Positions 50,494-56,300 are shown, counted from the stretch's first letter. The stretch: DNA of 64,000 bases from Hepsetus odoe (GCA_017165825.1 CM029377.1:25138386-25202385), one strand, 5' to 3'. Numbers and translations: made by a program. The notes: generated from the letters alone by a model not told the origin.

Positions 50494-53300
50494 TTTTTTG
50501 GGATAAATATATATGCAAAAATAGAAAAAAACAGCAAGTGACAATTCGTGCATCTGCGGCTAACACTACCTGGACAGGGGGCAGTGTTATTGCAAACCCT
50601 TGATTCTCTTAAAGGGCCGCTGCAGTGTGTTCCGTAAGGTGAGACACATGTTCTTGTTCGCACCTGCGACCCTTGACCGCATGTAACTGAGCAAGAGCTC
50701 CACTGGGACCACTCCTCAGCACCTGGGTCACCTGTGTAGGAGAAGGGTGACACCAGTTAAAAGCAGCAAAAAGGTCACATGACAGCCCAGGGGGGTGGGG
50801 CCAGTAGGAGCAGGTAGGGCCGAGCAAAGTTACACAAGAGGCCACACAGGGTATGCCATGTTAGTATTTTAATAACGTATATAAGATATTCTTGTGATCC
50901 TACATGAATAATTTAAGGAATTAAAAACAAATAGTTTTTATGGTGGCAAACCTATGGTTCAGAGTTGTCTATATCTCCATGGACATTCTGCTAGTAAAAT
51001 GTTCACCTTAAAATTTTTAGTTTTGCAGTAAAGCATTAAAATATAAATTTTTTCAATTCTTTTCACTAAAATGATAGCTGTACAGAGTAATGGCAAATTG
51101 AGAAGAGAAATGGTACAAATATATATGTGGAAAAATTCTTGAATACTACCTTCAAAAAAATTTTTTTATACGAGGTTTTGTTGCCTTCATTTATTTCTAT
51201 TTGTTGCAAGATCACAACATGGCTGTGTGGCCACCATGTAACTTTAGACACCATAACACTACTGGTGCCTGAGTTCAGATTTAAGGGTTACTTTGCCTAA
51301 ACCTGTTCTTAGTTTTAAAAGTAAGGCATGCAAACAACTTAATGAAACCAACTAAAAGTAGGAAAACAGAACCAATACTAGGAAAAAAGCAAAAAACATG
51401 ATTAAAAAAAAAACATGTAGGGTGCATGCAACATGGCTTGTAAAAGTTAGAGAATGACCTGTGATGAGTATTAGTTTGACTACTGACTACAGTTCCACTG
51501 CAAAGCAGAATATATCTAGACTCCTCTATATTTTTATTTATCCATACAGCAAAGACAGGGCATCAAGGCCCAAAAGTCCAGCGTTTCTTGAACACCAGTT
51601 AAGTAATATTGACAAAAACTAAAAGGTAATCTGTCATATTCAGCAGATCACAGCAATTTAGTTACTGCTTTTCTACTGTTCACAACATTTGGAGCAGGGA
51701 ACAGCTCTGAGTGAAGACAATAAAAATACACTACAAGAGGGTCTGGCGTTTGTTTTATTTAACAGATATCTAAGCTTGAAATCAAGTCAGTATGCGTTAC
51801 CAATCCCAAATGTGAAAACGATTTACTGAAATACACCATTTGCTTGATGGTTTTCTTAGCTGATAGGAAGTATCAGACAAAGAAAAATAACATTTCTAAA
51901 TTCTCACTTGAACAATTTTCATTATAAAATATATTACATATTTATTATATGACCAACATATCATCTACATTTGCAATTTATTGCATGTAATTCCCAACAA
52001 GCAACTGCATGGTCATACCAAACGCAAACAGCATTTGGAATTCAGCAAAATCCTTTTGTCCCAAGTATCATACACACTATATAATTTTTTAAATCCCATT
52101 AAGTAAACTTAGATCGATTGAATTGCCATGTGATGCTGAATGTAGGTCAAGAATTAGGCAAACAAGCATCTTGAATGAAAAACGAATTGCTTCAACAAGC
52201 ATTGTTAAACTTTTGTTTTTGTAGACTGACAAACATTCTACTTGAAACATTCTGGTTCTTCTAAATTTCTAAATATATCCCTTAAAATTTGGCTATGAGT
52301 TTTGGGTCTCTTCAATGCTCTGAATAGATCCAGATGTTGTGAGTTTATATATTTTGTCATGTATAAAAACATACAAATTGAATGTTTAAGCATTACTGGG
52401 CCGATCATTGATTGGGTTGAAAAGTGGATCAATTTTTTTTTTTCTTTTTTTTTATTGAAGTGGTACAACAATGTTCAAACTAAAAGCATCATGGACAATG
52501 TTTTATAAATGTAAATTAAAAAGAACAAGGTGTATTAGGATGAGAAAAATCACTGTTAGGGTTAAGTTTGCAAAGTGGTTTGCAACTTAAATGAGCATGG
52601 GCGAACACAAGGTAAATAAATAAACAAACAAATAAACAAATAAATGAAGGAGGGGAAAAAGATAACACATGTGGCTGTAAACCTTCCCCTCCCCACGATA
52701 TGCCTACTGTTCCAAACACTGCATGCAAAAAAAATTAAAAATGAGAGGGGGTTTGTTGAATAAAAGAAACAATTTTAAAATAATTAAAAGGTTATTTACT
52801 GTGGATGTATATATATATATATATATATAAATATAAAAACCTTGACACACTATTGTTATCTTTTTAATTAAGGAAAAAAAAAACATTTAGACATTTCACT
52901 AGCATGCGGACTGGAATTCACCTACACCTTCTAGTGAAAAGAAATATGCAAAATGTTCGACTATTCTCCAGTGAAACAAAATACAAAGAATCCAGTTGGA
53001 ATGTTTTAGTCTGACTCTCTGTTGGGCTTTTATTCGTCTAGGGCAATAACGAAAGAGGAACAGAAAATAAATATAACATAAGCATCTTTCACTTAAAAGG
53101 TGCAGTATAAGAGAGAGCATGCAAAGTGACTTAGATGAAATTAAGTTTAGTTAACATAATAAAGGAAAGAAACATAACTATTGTATTACCAGTTTGTGCC
53201 ATAAATTTAGCAGATTCATCTCGCTCCTGTTGGCCCTTTGTGTCATGAACTGATCTTGGCCGTTGGCTTTTTACAGTATGCTCTCCGATCATTCCAAATT
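2169..53300 (-). CDS. adgrb3: ADGRB3 (BAI3), internal part of the gene, 11 exons
   Basis: This is the span of the host gene; the coding parts are the eleven exon entries below. The joined exons give 1497 coding bases without a stop. They read in order: linker, four thrombospondin type 1 repeats, HormR domain and most of the GAIN domain. Sequence choices match ADGRB3 rather than ADGRB1 or ADGRB2, for example LLDLTQR, NFYAGDLL, IYPGS and PMKGRKGMVDWARNSED. In vertebrates ADGRB3 is a synaptic adhesion GPCR of neurons that binds secreted C1q-like proteins through its extracellular region and signals to Rac regulators such as ELMO/DOCK. Only extracellular segments are encoded here: the N-terminal CUB-like exon is upstream (beyond 64000) and the GPS, seven-helix and tail exons are downstream (before 1). 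All introns are GT-AG. Assignment to B3 rests on recalled family sequence, not on a search. Confidence 0.95.
3770..3822. repeat. 27-bp tandem duplication
   Basis: A 27-base pyrimidine-rich unit beginning agcttctctcctctgtctgc occurs twice in a row, the second copy nearly identical. It is a simple local duplication in intron sequence. Confidence 0.85.
5106..5161. repeat. GT dinucleotide microsatellite
   Basis: About 24 uninterrupted GT units, then an interrupted tail. The region to about 5300 stays GT-rich. Confidence 0.97.
5915..6154 (-). mobile_element. tRNA-headed SINE, family A, degraded
   Basis: Read on the minus strand it starts with a tRNA-like head (…ctagtggttagagactagg…, ggattcaaatc box B-like) and ends in the cacagtg / cttgtcatt / cactttc tail shared by the family A copies in this window. 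It is strongly diverged. Confidence 0.7.
6338..6520 (+). mobile_element. SINE, family B (core-type tail)
   Basis: A tRNA-like head (ggtggtctagtggtaggg) is followed by the conserved fish SINE/LINE tail with the words ctctggataagagcgtctgc and taaatg, ending in aaatgtaaatgtaaata. A second copy lies inverted at 14973-15161 and a diverged one at 18594-18760. Confidence 0.88.
7033..7830 (+). pseudogene. Tc1/mariner transposon relic 1
   Basis: From the aaaactaaaaccact-type end and the gggatatattaggcagcaag block onward, this follows a common fish Tc1-like element: the stretch on valid paired-domain DNA (aagggtaaggatctgag-like), the accacagaagggc / cacaaattgctga block and the ggatgcactatg block. It has many stops and deletions. 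The DDE region is reduced to fragments. An 8-base tandem unit (gagcacat, about four copies) has expanded at 7462-7494. It is inactive. Confidence 0.85.
10884..10899. repeat. Target-site duplication, left (16 bp)
   Basis: tatgtgcatgtcagtc here is repeated exactly at 11338-11353, bracketing the RTE-like insertion. Confidence 0.93.
10900..11337 (-). mobile_element. RTE-like LINE, 5'-truncated 3' end copy
   Basis: Read on the minus strand, it starts inside the reverse transcriptase (the VQAGWN region), runs through words such as VYSPVVRPAMLYG, MKMLKFLLGVTRMDRI and RGGPKRRCVDMLTEDM, and ends with GGFTVVTPK and a short GAA-rich tail at 10900-10915. Frames are broken. The 5' part overlaps the 3' end of the longer copy at 42466-44589, showing the same family. 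A 16-bp duplication flanks it, so this is a complete, 5'-truncated insertion event with internal deletion. Confidence 0.92.
11338..11353. repeat. Target-site duplication, right (16 bp)
   Basis: Exact copy of 10884-10899 directly after the truncated 5' end of the RTE-like insertion. Confidence 0.93.
13548..13656 (-). CDS. adgrb3: ADGRB3 GAIN exon (IYPGS segment)
   Basis: The exon is 109 bases, phase 0 at its start and phase 1 at its end. It reads IYPGSVELMQVIEEFIHIV, then GLGMKDFHNAYLMTGNL, plus one base of a split Val. This matches the GAIN helical subdomain of ADGRB3. The acceptor is actgtttttttcag and the donor ctg g|gtaaga. The phase joins the next exon at 2315 to give NLVASIQ, against NVVASIQ as I recall it in human. 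The intron that follows is the largest complete one in the window (11.2 kb). Confidence 0.96.
13956..14188 (-). mobile_element. SINE, family A
   Basis: On the minus strand: tRNA-like head (ggcagtggtggcccagtggt), box-B-like gggttcaattccc, the acccttgagcaaggtacc core, a gctgcatgtgtgtgtatggg segment and the gttgtcactttca end. It is near full length. Confidence 0.92.
14973..15161 (-). mobile_element. SINE, family B
   Basis: Inverted relative to the copy at 6338. On the minus strand it has the ggtggtggtctagtggtagg head, a gggtttgaat box B, the gagcaagacccttaaccctg core and the ctctggataagagtgtctgc tail. Confidence 0.9.
15720..15910 (-). mobile_element. Possible Tc1-like fragment
   Basis: The minus-strand frame contains LTVKLGGGGIMLLY, which resembles the VK-GGGSIMLWG block of Tc1-type transposases and related fish repeats. 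It is short, with no terminal repeats seen, so the family call is weak. Confidence 0.4.
16953..17014. repeat. AG microsatellite with GGGCGAGAG interruptions
   Basis: GA/AG repeat interrupted twice by gggcgag. Confidence 0.95.
17770..17838 (-). CDS. adgrb3: ADGRB3 small GAIN exon (23 codons)
   Basis: This 69-base exon, phase 0 at both ends, encodes NFFQIISNLLEEENREK, then WEDAQQ. The same helix segment occurs in vertebrate ADGRB3 with conservative changes (Val to Ile, Asp to Glu, Lys to Arg). The acceptor is tcccccctacag, a strong pyrimidine tract, and the donor cag|gtgaga. The exon is too short to stand out as an open frame and was found by reading between the flanking GAIN exons. Because it is symmetric its omission would stay in frame but would delete a GAIN helix. 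Confidence 0.96.
18350..18593 (+). mobile_element. SINE, family A
   Basis: tRNA-like head (ggcagaggtggactcgggg), gggtttgaatccc box B, a tttagcaaggtactgtcccc core, the agctgccccctgctgcatga segment and a gtttcacaatgacaagaatc end. Confidence 0.9.
18594..18760 (-). mobile_element. SINE, family B, diverged
   Basis: Minus-strand remnant of the B family: ggtgggagcttaggggcagg head, gggttcaagcc box B and a ctctagataagagcctctga tail. It directly follows SINE A in opposite orientation. Confidence 0.7.
20431..20625 (-). CDS. adgrb3: ADGRB3 exon, start of GAIN domain
   Basis: The exon is 195 bases (65 codons), phase 0 at both ends. It starts VQGHLAKGQRNHAGDGMSQV and continues TKVLLDLTQRRNFYAGDLL, ending SSDDVQ. 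These helices belong to GAIN subdomain A. NVT is a possible N-glycosylation site. NFYAGDLL and LLDLTQR distinguish ADGRB3 from its paralogues. The acceptor cttgccacag is followed by gtccag, which offers a second AG six bases on; use of that site would drop VQ. I chose the first because it keeps the length equal to the recalled human protein (IKEHLAKG). The donor is cag|gtaaaa. Confidence 0.96.
20626..22464 (-). other. adgrb3: ADGRB3 intron, 1.8 kb
   Basis: Mostly unique AT-rich sequence. A diverged pair of roughly 80-100-bp segments (about 21848-21920 and 22046-22126) shares tgacaggcagtc and accatgattaaa blocks. An A run and AC array lie at 22125-22172. Confidence 0.8.
22125..22172. repeat. 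A run plus AC microsatellite
   Basis: About twelve A followed by imperfect CA repeats. Confidence 0.9.
22465..22571 (-). CDS. adgrb3: ADGRB3 exon, HormR domain second half
   Basis: The exon is 107 bases, phase 1 at its start and phase 0 at its end. The 35 whole codons read TTSRRCSLDHRGVAYWEQ, then PSYARCITNEYRYLQLS. It completes the HormR domain with the typical RRC and WEQPS-ARC motifs and paired cysteines. The acceptor is ctttgcag; the donor tca|gtaggt breaks consensus before the cut (tca rather than cag). Residues DHR replace the SLH I recall for human, so this stretch is less conserved than its surroundings. The exon leads in phase 0 to the first GAIN exon at 20625. It was found by translation around the expected gap between 28817 and 20625. 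Confidence 0.95.
24291..24527 (-). mobile_element. SINE, family A
   Basis: Minus-strand copy with the ggtagcggtggcctagtggt head, a gggtaccttgagcaagg-type core and the ctgtgaccttgcaatgacaa end. It pairs with the inverted copy at 24691. Confidence 0.93.
24691..24957 (+). mobile_element. SINE, family A, best copy
   Basis: The clearest family A copy: ggcagtggtggcctagtggt (box A-like), gtgggttcaaacccc (box B-like), acccttgagcaaggtacc core, agctgccccctgctgcaagg segment and a tail of ctgtgacctcgcaatgacaa followed by cacttt repeats. It is likely RNA-polymerase-III derived. Confidence 0.94.
25265..25640 (-). pseudogene. Non-LTR reverse transcriptase fragment (second LINE family)
   Basis: Minus-strand frames give pieces of a reverse transcriptase in order: AFCGP/MPFVDLEKACDVVP, FMDRKSRHSQG, SRIASLL-like and EIDK near the end. 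These match blocks of a common fish non-LTR element (AFVDLEKAFDRVP, IFMDRISRRSQG, HRISSLLFADDVVLL). Several frameshifts and stops are present and the catalytic FADD reads VDIV, so it is dead. A further open minus frame at 25797-26063 may be an upstream part of the same element, but I could not match it. Confidence 0.75.
26645..26729. repeat. AC microsatellite with CT interruption
   Basis: Two CA arrays separated by actctctctca. Confidence 0.96.
27588..27787 (-). mobile_element. Chimeric SINE: tRNA head of family A with different 3' tail
   Basis: On the minus strand the first half is a family A head (ggcagcggtggcctagtggt; acccttgagcaagg). It then switches at a ttcgctcctccctgc junction to a tail with cgacctgtccagggtgtgtc, the type found at the 3' end of many fish retroposons. 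The copy at 37118-37326 has the same junction. Confidence 0.85.
27811..27918. repeat. Compound tetranucleotide microsatellite
   Basis: About eleven TGTA units, a short TCTA bridge, then CTGT, CTGC and CTGT blocks. Confidence 0.96.
28505..28606 (-). mobile_element. Retroposon tail fragment
   Basis: Contains tgctggagtctgtccca and acaccctggagatgtcacca, the same tail as in the chimeric SINEs. No tRNA head is present. Confidence 0.65.
28817..28918 (-). CDS. adgrb3: ADGRB3 exon, HormR domain first half
   Basis: This 102-base exon starts with two bases completing an Ala codon and ends with the first base of a Gly codon. The 33 whole codons read PYEICPEDYAVSML, then WRRTPSGELAFNRCPPNAT. This matches the first half of the hormone-receptor-like domain that sits between the TSRs and GAIN in ADGRB receptors: the acidic CPED motif, a central tryptophan, the CP pair and an N-glycosylation site (NAT). 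The acceptor is gatctacag and the donor aca g|gtaaga, a strong consensus donor. No long open frame marks this exon because intronic stops lie close on both sides; it was found by reading the minus strand between TSR4 and GAIN. Confidence 0.95.
28919..29447 (-). other. adgrb3: ADGRB3 intron, 529 bp
   Basis: Shortest intron of the window, between TSR4 and the first HormR exon. No repeat apart from an A run at 29163-29176. Confidence 0.9.
29448..29612 (-). CDS. adgrb3: ADGRB3 exon, thrombospondin type 1 repeat 4
   Basis: The exon is 165 bases, phase 1 at both ends. It begins NGQWNPWGPWSGCSKSCD and ends VRKCSEQRCP. The tryptophan ladder WNPWGPW is present. CSKSCD keeps the acceptor Ser but lacks the Gly of the O-fucosylation consensus. 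Six cysteines fit a TSR. The acceptor is gtgcttcacag and the donor cca g|gtaacc. The following intron is only 529 bases, the shortest in the window, and leads to the HormR exons. The match to vertebrate ADGRB3 TSR4 is close (GWxRR, TGQQCEG, GEEVR). Confidence 0.97.
30064..31385 (+). pseudogene. Tc1/mariner transposon relic 2
   Basis: The left end (tagctgtggccaaaag and acacaaat) matches the terminal repeat of a common fish Tc1-like element. The body carries gtgaagacttttgg, cctggtgtcaagaagggcag, VIFYDESPFQLFG-like DDE blocks, and near the end cttaatcccattgagaactt followed by DLNPIENLW. It ends near tcttgaaaaagaaggcccaa. Stops and frameshifts abound, and the right terminal repeat is missing. Unusual hairpins have formed inside it (30880-30972). 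Confidence 0.9.
30923..30972. repeat. Perfect 20-bp hairpin inside Tc1 relic 2
   Basis: cacacatggggatgtaaagc at 30923-30942 is followed, after a 10-base loop, by its exact reverse complement at 30953-30972. A smaller hairpin (ccagtaaa / tttactgg) lies just upstream. Other members of this Tc1 family, as I recall them, have no such palindrome. Confidence 0.95.
31590..32025 (+). pseudogene. Tc1/mariner transposon relic 3
   Basis: Matches the 3' half of another Tc1-like transposase: the gaagggtaatgttaatactatagcat block, then ggaggaactccagtg, a decayed DLNPIEH-type motif, cctcacaaatgttcttttga, gaatgggcacaaattc and ttcccagaagagtgga. It differs in sequence from relics 1, 2 and 4. No terminal repeats were seen. 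Confidence 0.88.
32900..33002. repeat. Compound AT-GT-AT microsatellite
   Basis: AT repeat, about 18 GT units, AT repeat. The near-symmetric AT arms could fold back. Confidence 0.96.
33010..33690 (-). pseudogene. L2-like LINE reverse transcriptase C-terminal fragment
   Basis: The minus strand reads, with few breaks, PPTVRNLGVIFDHALSFES, HINTVVKMFSF, then YAFITSCLDYYNALLFGLP, TLARLQYVQN, SERITPVLHKLH, and finally KLWNSLPQNLR. These are ordered blocks of L2/CR1-type reverse transcriptases after the catalytic site. The core domain and 5' part are missing. The fragment borders the AT-GT-AT array at its 3' side. It is inactive. Confidence 0.85.
35994..36241 (-). mobile_element. SINE, family A
   Basis: On the minus strand: decayed head, gggttcaattccc box B, a gataccc/ccttgagcaagg core, and a gttctc / agtcactttcactttca end. 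Confidence 0.88.
37118..37326 (-). mobile_element. Chimeric SINE, second copy
   Basis: On the minus strand: ctagtggttagggagttggc head, gggttcaaaccc box B, gagcaaggtgcag, then the ttcgctcctccctgcgatag junction and a tail with gggatggactccagcacccc and ccctaattaggacaagtgg. Same architecture as 27588-27787. Confidence 0.87.
37784..37948 (-). CDS. adgrb3: ADGRB3 exon, thrombospondin type 1 repeat 3
   Basis: The exon is 165 bases, phase 1 at both ends. It begins DGQWQEWSAWSDCSVTCA and ends ESRECHNPECT. The tryptophan ladder WQEWSAW is intact. The O-fucosylation motif reads CSVTCA, so the Gly of the CxxS/TCG consensus is missing; recalled human ADGRB3 also lacks it here (CSVTCS). NGT just after is a possible N-glycosylation site. 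Six cysteines are present. The acceptor is tctgctgtag and the donor aca g|gtaaag. The next intron towards the 3' end of the gene runs from 37783 to 29613. Confidence 0.97.
38566..38782 (-). mobile_element. SINE, family A
   Basis: Minus-strand copy with a damaged head, ggttttaatccc box B, gagcaaggtaccatcccc core and gctgccccctgctgcatgtg segment. Confidence 0.87.
39309..39535 (+). mobile_element. SINE, family A
   Basis: gcagcgtggcctatgattag head, gtgggttcgatcccc box B, tgagcaaggtaccgtcactg core, agctgccccctgctgaacgt segment and the gtttcacaatgaaaatgg end. Confidence 0.9.
41120..41194. repeat. TA microsatellite
   Basis: About 36 TA units. Confidence 0.97.
41608..41965 (+). pseudogene. Tc1/mariner transposon relic 4, C-terminal part
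   Basis: An open frame of 85 codons reads QSPDLNIIQCIWDYMKRQ, then TSTEDLWLVLQDV and FLQKLCASVPRRIDAV, ending VLKAKGHHAKY. This is the end of a Tc1-type transposase; SPDLNIIQ stands for SPDLNPIE, so the third catalytic acidic residue is lost (Gln). The element's right terminal repeat follows (aaacctttgcacagtactgt at about 41942). The 5' part is missing. It is the least decayed transposase piece in the window. Confidence 0.9.
42402..42464. repeat. AC and AT compound microsatellite
   Basis: CA array, AT array, short gap, CA array, AT array. It abuts the 3' break of the RTE-like LINE. Confidence 0.95.
42466..44589 (-). pseudogene. RTE-like LINE with endonuclease and reverse transcriptase
   Basis: On the minus strand the order is: 5' leader (about 44580-44480), endonuclease C-terminal part (44479-43772; GVKERNAEGQMVVDFAKRM, SQVDYILCRR), linker, then reverse transcriptase in two frames (43766-43203 with LDDIPVEAWRCLG and SNYRGIKLIS; 43206-42385 with FVDLEKAYGRVP, LHQGSALSPFLFA and FTDDIVICSE). 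The catalytic block is FTDD rather than the usual FADD. Frames shift near 43770 and 43205. The endonuclease N-terminus is missing and the 3' end breaks into a CA/TA array after KGKVYRTG. CG content is higher than in the host, suggesting a fairly recent insertion. Confidence 0.92.
44590..44590. other. Ambiguous base (N) in the assembly
   Basis: The single N lies between the 5' end of the RTE-like LINE and a long TA/CA array, so local sequence and repeat length may be misassembled. Confidence 0.95.
44604..44682. repeat. TA then CA microsatellite
   Basis: About 29 TA units followed by about ten CA units, next to the N. Confidence 0.95.
44899..45063 (-). CDS. adgrb3: ADGRB3 exon, thrombospondin type 1 repeat 2
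   Basis: The exon is 165 bases, phase 1 at both ends, with 54 whole codons plus a split Val and a split last codon. It begins HGVWEEWSPWSLCSFTCG and ends SKLCNIALCP. Three spaced tryptophans (WEEWSPW) make two overlapping C-mannosylation motifs, and CSFTCG fits the O-fucosylation consensus. Six cysteines are present. The acceptor is tttgttggcag and the donor cag|gtcagt. Read on the minus strand, a GT array of about 70 bases ends roughly 45 bases before the acceptor, with only a modest pyrimidine tract between. The exon is symmetric, so its loss would remove one repeat in frame. Confidence 0.97.
45108..45180. repeat. adgrb3: CA microsatellite (GT on the transcribed sense strand)
   Basis: In the transcript this is a UG array ending about 45 bases before the TSR2 acceptor. 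Confidence 0.96.
49461..49468. repeat. hAT target-site duplication, left
   Basis: ctctaagc, repeated exactly at 49670-49677. Confidence 0.93.
49469..49669. mobile_element. hAT-type MITE, 201 bp
   Basis: Ends are caggggtgttgaact and, inverted, caggggtgtcgaact, typical hAT termini, with an exact 8-bp target duplication. It has no coding capacity. Inside lies a 29-bp perfect inverted repeat (49531-49559 and 49606-49634). The left part also contains an inverted copy of the terminal repeat plus host flank (49499-49530). Confidence 0.93.
49670..49677. repeat. hAT target-site duplication, right
   Basis: Exact copy of ctctaagc at 49461-49468. Confidence 0.93.
50257..50293. repeat. AAT trinucleotide microsatellite
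   Basis: About twelve ATA/AAT units. Confidence 0.96.
50374..50499. repeat. adgrb3: Compound GA, TA and T-run microsatellite
   Basis: GA array (to 50427), TA array (50442-50476) and about 23 T. On the sense strand it is an A run, TA array and CT array starting about 70 bases after the TSR1 donor. Confidence 0.96.
50570..50731 (-). CDS. adgrb3: ADGRB3 exon, thrombospondin type 1 repeat 1
   Basis: The exon is 162 bases, phase 1 at both ends, with 53 whole codons. It starts DPGAEEWSQWSSCSVTCG and ends NNTAPCP. A WxxW motif (WSQW), the signature for tryptophan C-mannosylation, precedes CSVTCG, which fits the CxxS/TCG O-fucosylation consensus. Six cysteines fit one TSR fold, and NNT is a possible N-glycosylation site. 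The acceptor is ctacacag. The donor cag|gtagtg departs from consensus at positions +4 to +6. About 70 bases into the following intron lie a 23-base A run, a TA array and a CT array (minus-strand view), which may matter for splicing. Skipping this exon would keep the reading frame. Confidence 0.97.
50732..53189 (-). other. adgrb3: ADGRB3 intron, 2.5 kb
   Basis: AT-rich unique sequence with a short TA array at 52807-52829 and T runs near 52431-52453. No transposon was recognised. Confidence 0.85.
53190..53300 (-). CDS. adgrb3: ADGRB3 linker exon before TSR1
   Basis: This 111-base exon begins with two bases completing a split Glu codon and ends with the first base of a Gly codon. It encodes 36 whole residues, starting FGMIGEHTVKSQRPRSVH and ending AKFMAQT. 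The same stretch links the CUB-like region to the first thrombospondin repeat in vertebrate ADGRB3. The acceptor is a pyrimidine tract ending ctctag, and the donor is act g|gtaata. The segment is basic and polar with no cysteine, so it is probably a flexible hinge. The SQRPRS stretch could be a proprotein-cleavage-like basic site, but that is inference. This is the most 5' exon of the gene visible in the window. Confidence 0.95.
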
Positions 53301-56300
53301 CTAGAGACAGAATAAAGGTTCATGAAAACTAGGCTTAATACAAGATTCTTCAGAGAGAAAGCAAAAAAAGTGCTTATAACAATTCTGGCAGTAGTTATAA
53401 TAAGTGATCGCAGATTGCAATACATAACTACAGAACAAAGATCACACATAGATAACTTTTAAAAAAAGATGTATATATGAATATGTATAAACCTTGGCTA
53501 GTGCTTGCTTTACTTAAAATCAAAGAACAGTGCAAACGGTTTATCAGTGGTGAGTTGGGAGCATTAATTGAGTTCGACAGCACAGCTAAGACACATAGCA
53601 ACACATGCAAATCAACTCACATTGGCTTTAAACAGGATGTTAATTATTTGGCCTCCATCCCTCCCTCCTCCCCTCCCCAGGAGAAAAGGTAAAAAAAAAA
53701 AGAATAGAAAAGAAAATGAAGGTAAAAATGCGCAAGCCATCTGAAAAGCCACAGAGAAGGGAAGGAGGGGGGGTGGGACAGGAGAGGAGGGGTCATGGAC
53801 ATAACATGCTCGATTGATCCACAGTTTCCACAACAGATCGGGGCTTTTGTGGTAATTAGGAAGCTAAAACCCAGAATTAGTTGAGGAATTATGTGCTGTT
53901 GTATCTACCAGAATGTCACAGCTATCTTCCAAATGAATTTTTGAGCTGTACATTCATTATAATTAGTCTTTTCTGCAGTTCCACAACATGGCTTTTTCAG
54001 CACCTTCATCATAATTAATATATCAAAAGCATTAGATCTTCAGAAATGTCTTATCCTGATTTAAAAAGACCAAGAATTTCATTATTCATGCATCTTTAGA
54101 GACATCATAAATCGACCACTTTTTTTGTCTTTGGAACCTGACATAAAACACTGGCTGAAATACTAAGTGGAAGCAGATCATACAGTTTGAACAGGTATCC
54201 AACATAGTCATTGATGATATTCCATAAATACATCATAAGCATGCTTAACATAGATAAAAAATATCAGCCATGCTTCCGTCACTAACTGGGAATTACAAGT
54301 GTAGGTCAGTGGCTGAAAAGAAGGCAGCCAAATTCTGCTGTCTTTTAATAAAAAACAAGCAATCAATAAAAATACATTCCAAGTTGTGAAAGCCTTGGGT
54401 TACCAAATGGAACCACCCCTCCCACATCATTAAGAAAGAGGAAGGAGAGAAAAACAAGTGTTTAGAATACCATGGATCAGGGTGATTATAGCCGAGACGC
54501 CTTAAAAGCTCTGCTGAAAGAAGGGCAGTAATTGTGGGTGGAAGGCTGAAGGCATCATCTGGGTCTTCCAGCATTCATTAGGACATAGCGTGCTAGCCTT
54601 GAACTACATTAGGTGGATGCACAGGCGTCACTAGGAACCCCTCTGTAGCCTGTGATATAACCTATTTACCTCACAATAAAAGCCCATTCATTTGAGCAAC
54701 CACTGCTTTAGGCAGTGCCCAGAGAGCACATTGTATAAATCATTTGTGCTGCCACAGCACTGAAACATAAGTCAGAGAAACATTATCAATGCTAGTGGTG
54801 AGACCTGCCCTCCAGCTTGAGACTTTTCATTCAATTATAGTATGGCACACTGGAATGGCACTTGAAGCAGGAAAAATATAGACCTGAATGTGGCAATCAT
54901 TTAACATTTTTTTCTACCTCAGTACCTTGGTATCCACCCAGGGAAAGTTAATAGATGTTGCAATCTTGCAGGATCAGTCTTCACGTATGACATATGAAGA
55001 ATAAAAGCTCCTCAATCAACAGTAAAAGAGAATTTGACTGAAATTCTATAGGTTTATATATGTCACTGATATGATATATTACCCACATTCCTTATTACTG
55101 GTTTGTCAGAAAAGATCAGTGTTGGATTATGGGTGAAAGAATTTTGCAATATTTCACTTGTAAAAGTATAAATAAAATACATCCATGTTTTTCACCATTT
55201 CAGATGAGTTTGTACCATTTCTGTAGAGCTAAACAGCCCAACTGTCAAAAACAGCAACTAAGACCACATAGCCTGACTTGGAAAAACCTTGAATTTAAAG
55301 TGATATTACAGAAATTGAAACCTCACAAAGAGCATGTATAAGGATCAATCGATCACATATTCATATTCATATTTACATGCACAATAAGTGAAGTTTATCA
55401 AACCAAATGTCTTCAGAAATATCCTGGGATGCTAAAACAGCAAAAGGATCAGGTTGAAGCCACAGATGTATTTAATTCAGAAGCAGACCAAAGGGTTACT
55501 GCTTAATTTGTTGAATACAACCCATACCCCATCAATATGTTCAATCTACCACATTTTACCTAACAAAGGACTGCGTTGACATGGATTGTGTTTTCTAAAA
55601 CACGCTACAGCATTACAGTTATCATAACTGACTACAGAGACTTCATTCTGCACCAAATAATGATGGTCATTAGGCTGCAAAGCTTTTGGGAAATGCAAAA
55701 CAGGTTGAGTTGCACTACCTCTTTCCCAGGCTGGCCATTTGCAGTGCTGGAGATTAGTCTTCACACTAAATAGGTCCTTGGAGTCAAGACACAGAAGACT
55801 CACTTTTGGTTCCCTAAAGTAGCAGTTCATGAACTTTTTTGTTTAAGGACCCTTTTATGGATAATAAGTGCACCTTCTGTATCTCATGTGTCTTCCACTC
55901 TTACTAGAACCTTGTCTGTTTTGCTTACTTTCTGCACAGATGTCAATAATCGTCTATGGTAAGAGACACAGTGCTGTTGTATAACACAATTAATAGCAAT
56001 TCTAATAGCAATTAGTTGGTGTATATGTATTAAGTTGAATAATTTTTGCTTTCTATGATTTTTTTCAACCATCCCCAGATATTTAGATATTGTCATGCTG
56101 TGACGGATTTGATTAGGCATAAACAAGGAGCCAGGATCATGGAAAGGGGCTTTATTAATGATAAACACACATTACACAAGCATACCACACAAGCATAAAC
56201 CAAACACACAACAACCAGAATTTCCCAAATTGATAAGGACAAACGAGACAATGACTGACAGCTCTGCCCTGACACATATATATGTATACATACCTAAAGT

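Larger units (their letters stand above)
45064..50569 (-). other. adgrb3: ADGRB3 intron, 5.5 kb
   Basis: Holds a GT array near its 3' splice site (minus-strand view), a hAT MITE (49469), an AAT array and a compound GA/TA/T array near the 5' splice site. The stretch 46050-46560 is repeat-free and holds homeodomain/POU-like words, so it might be a conserved noncoding element. The stretches 45310-46050 and 46570-49450 show nothing I can name. Confidence 0.85.

Noticed and set aside
53428..56275. N-terminal CUB-like exon of ADGRB3
   Set aside because: None of the minus-strand frames here has the cysteine and aromatic pattern expected; the exon must lie outside the window.
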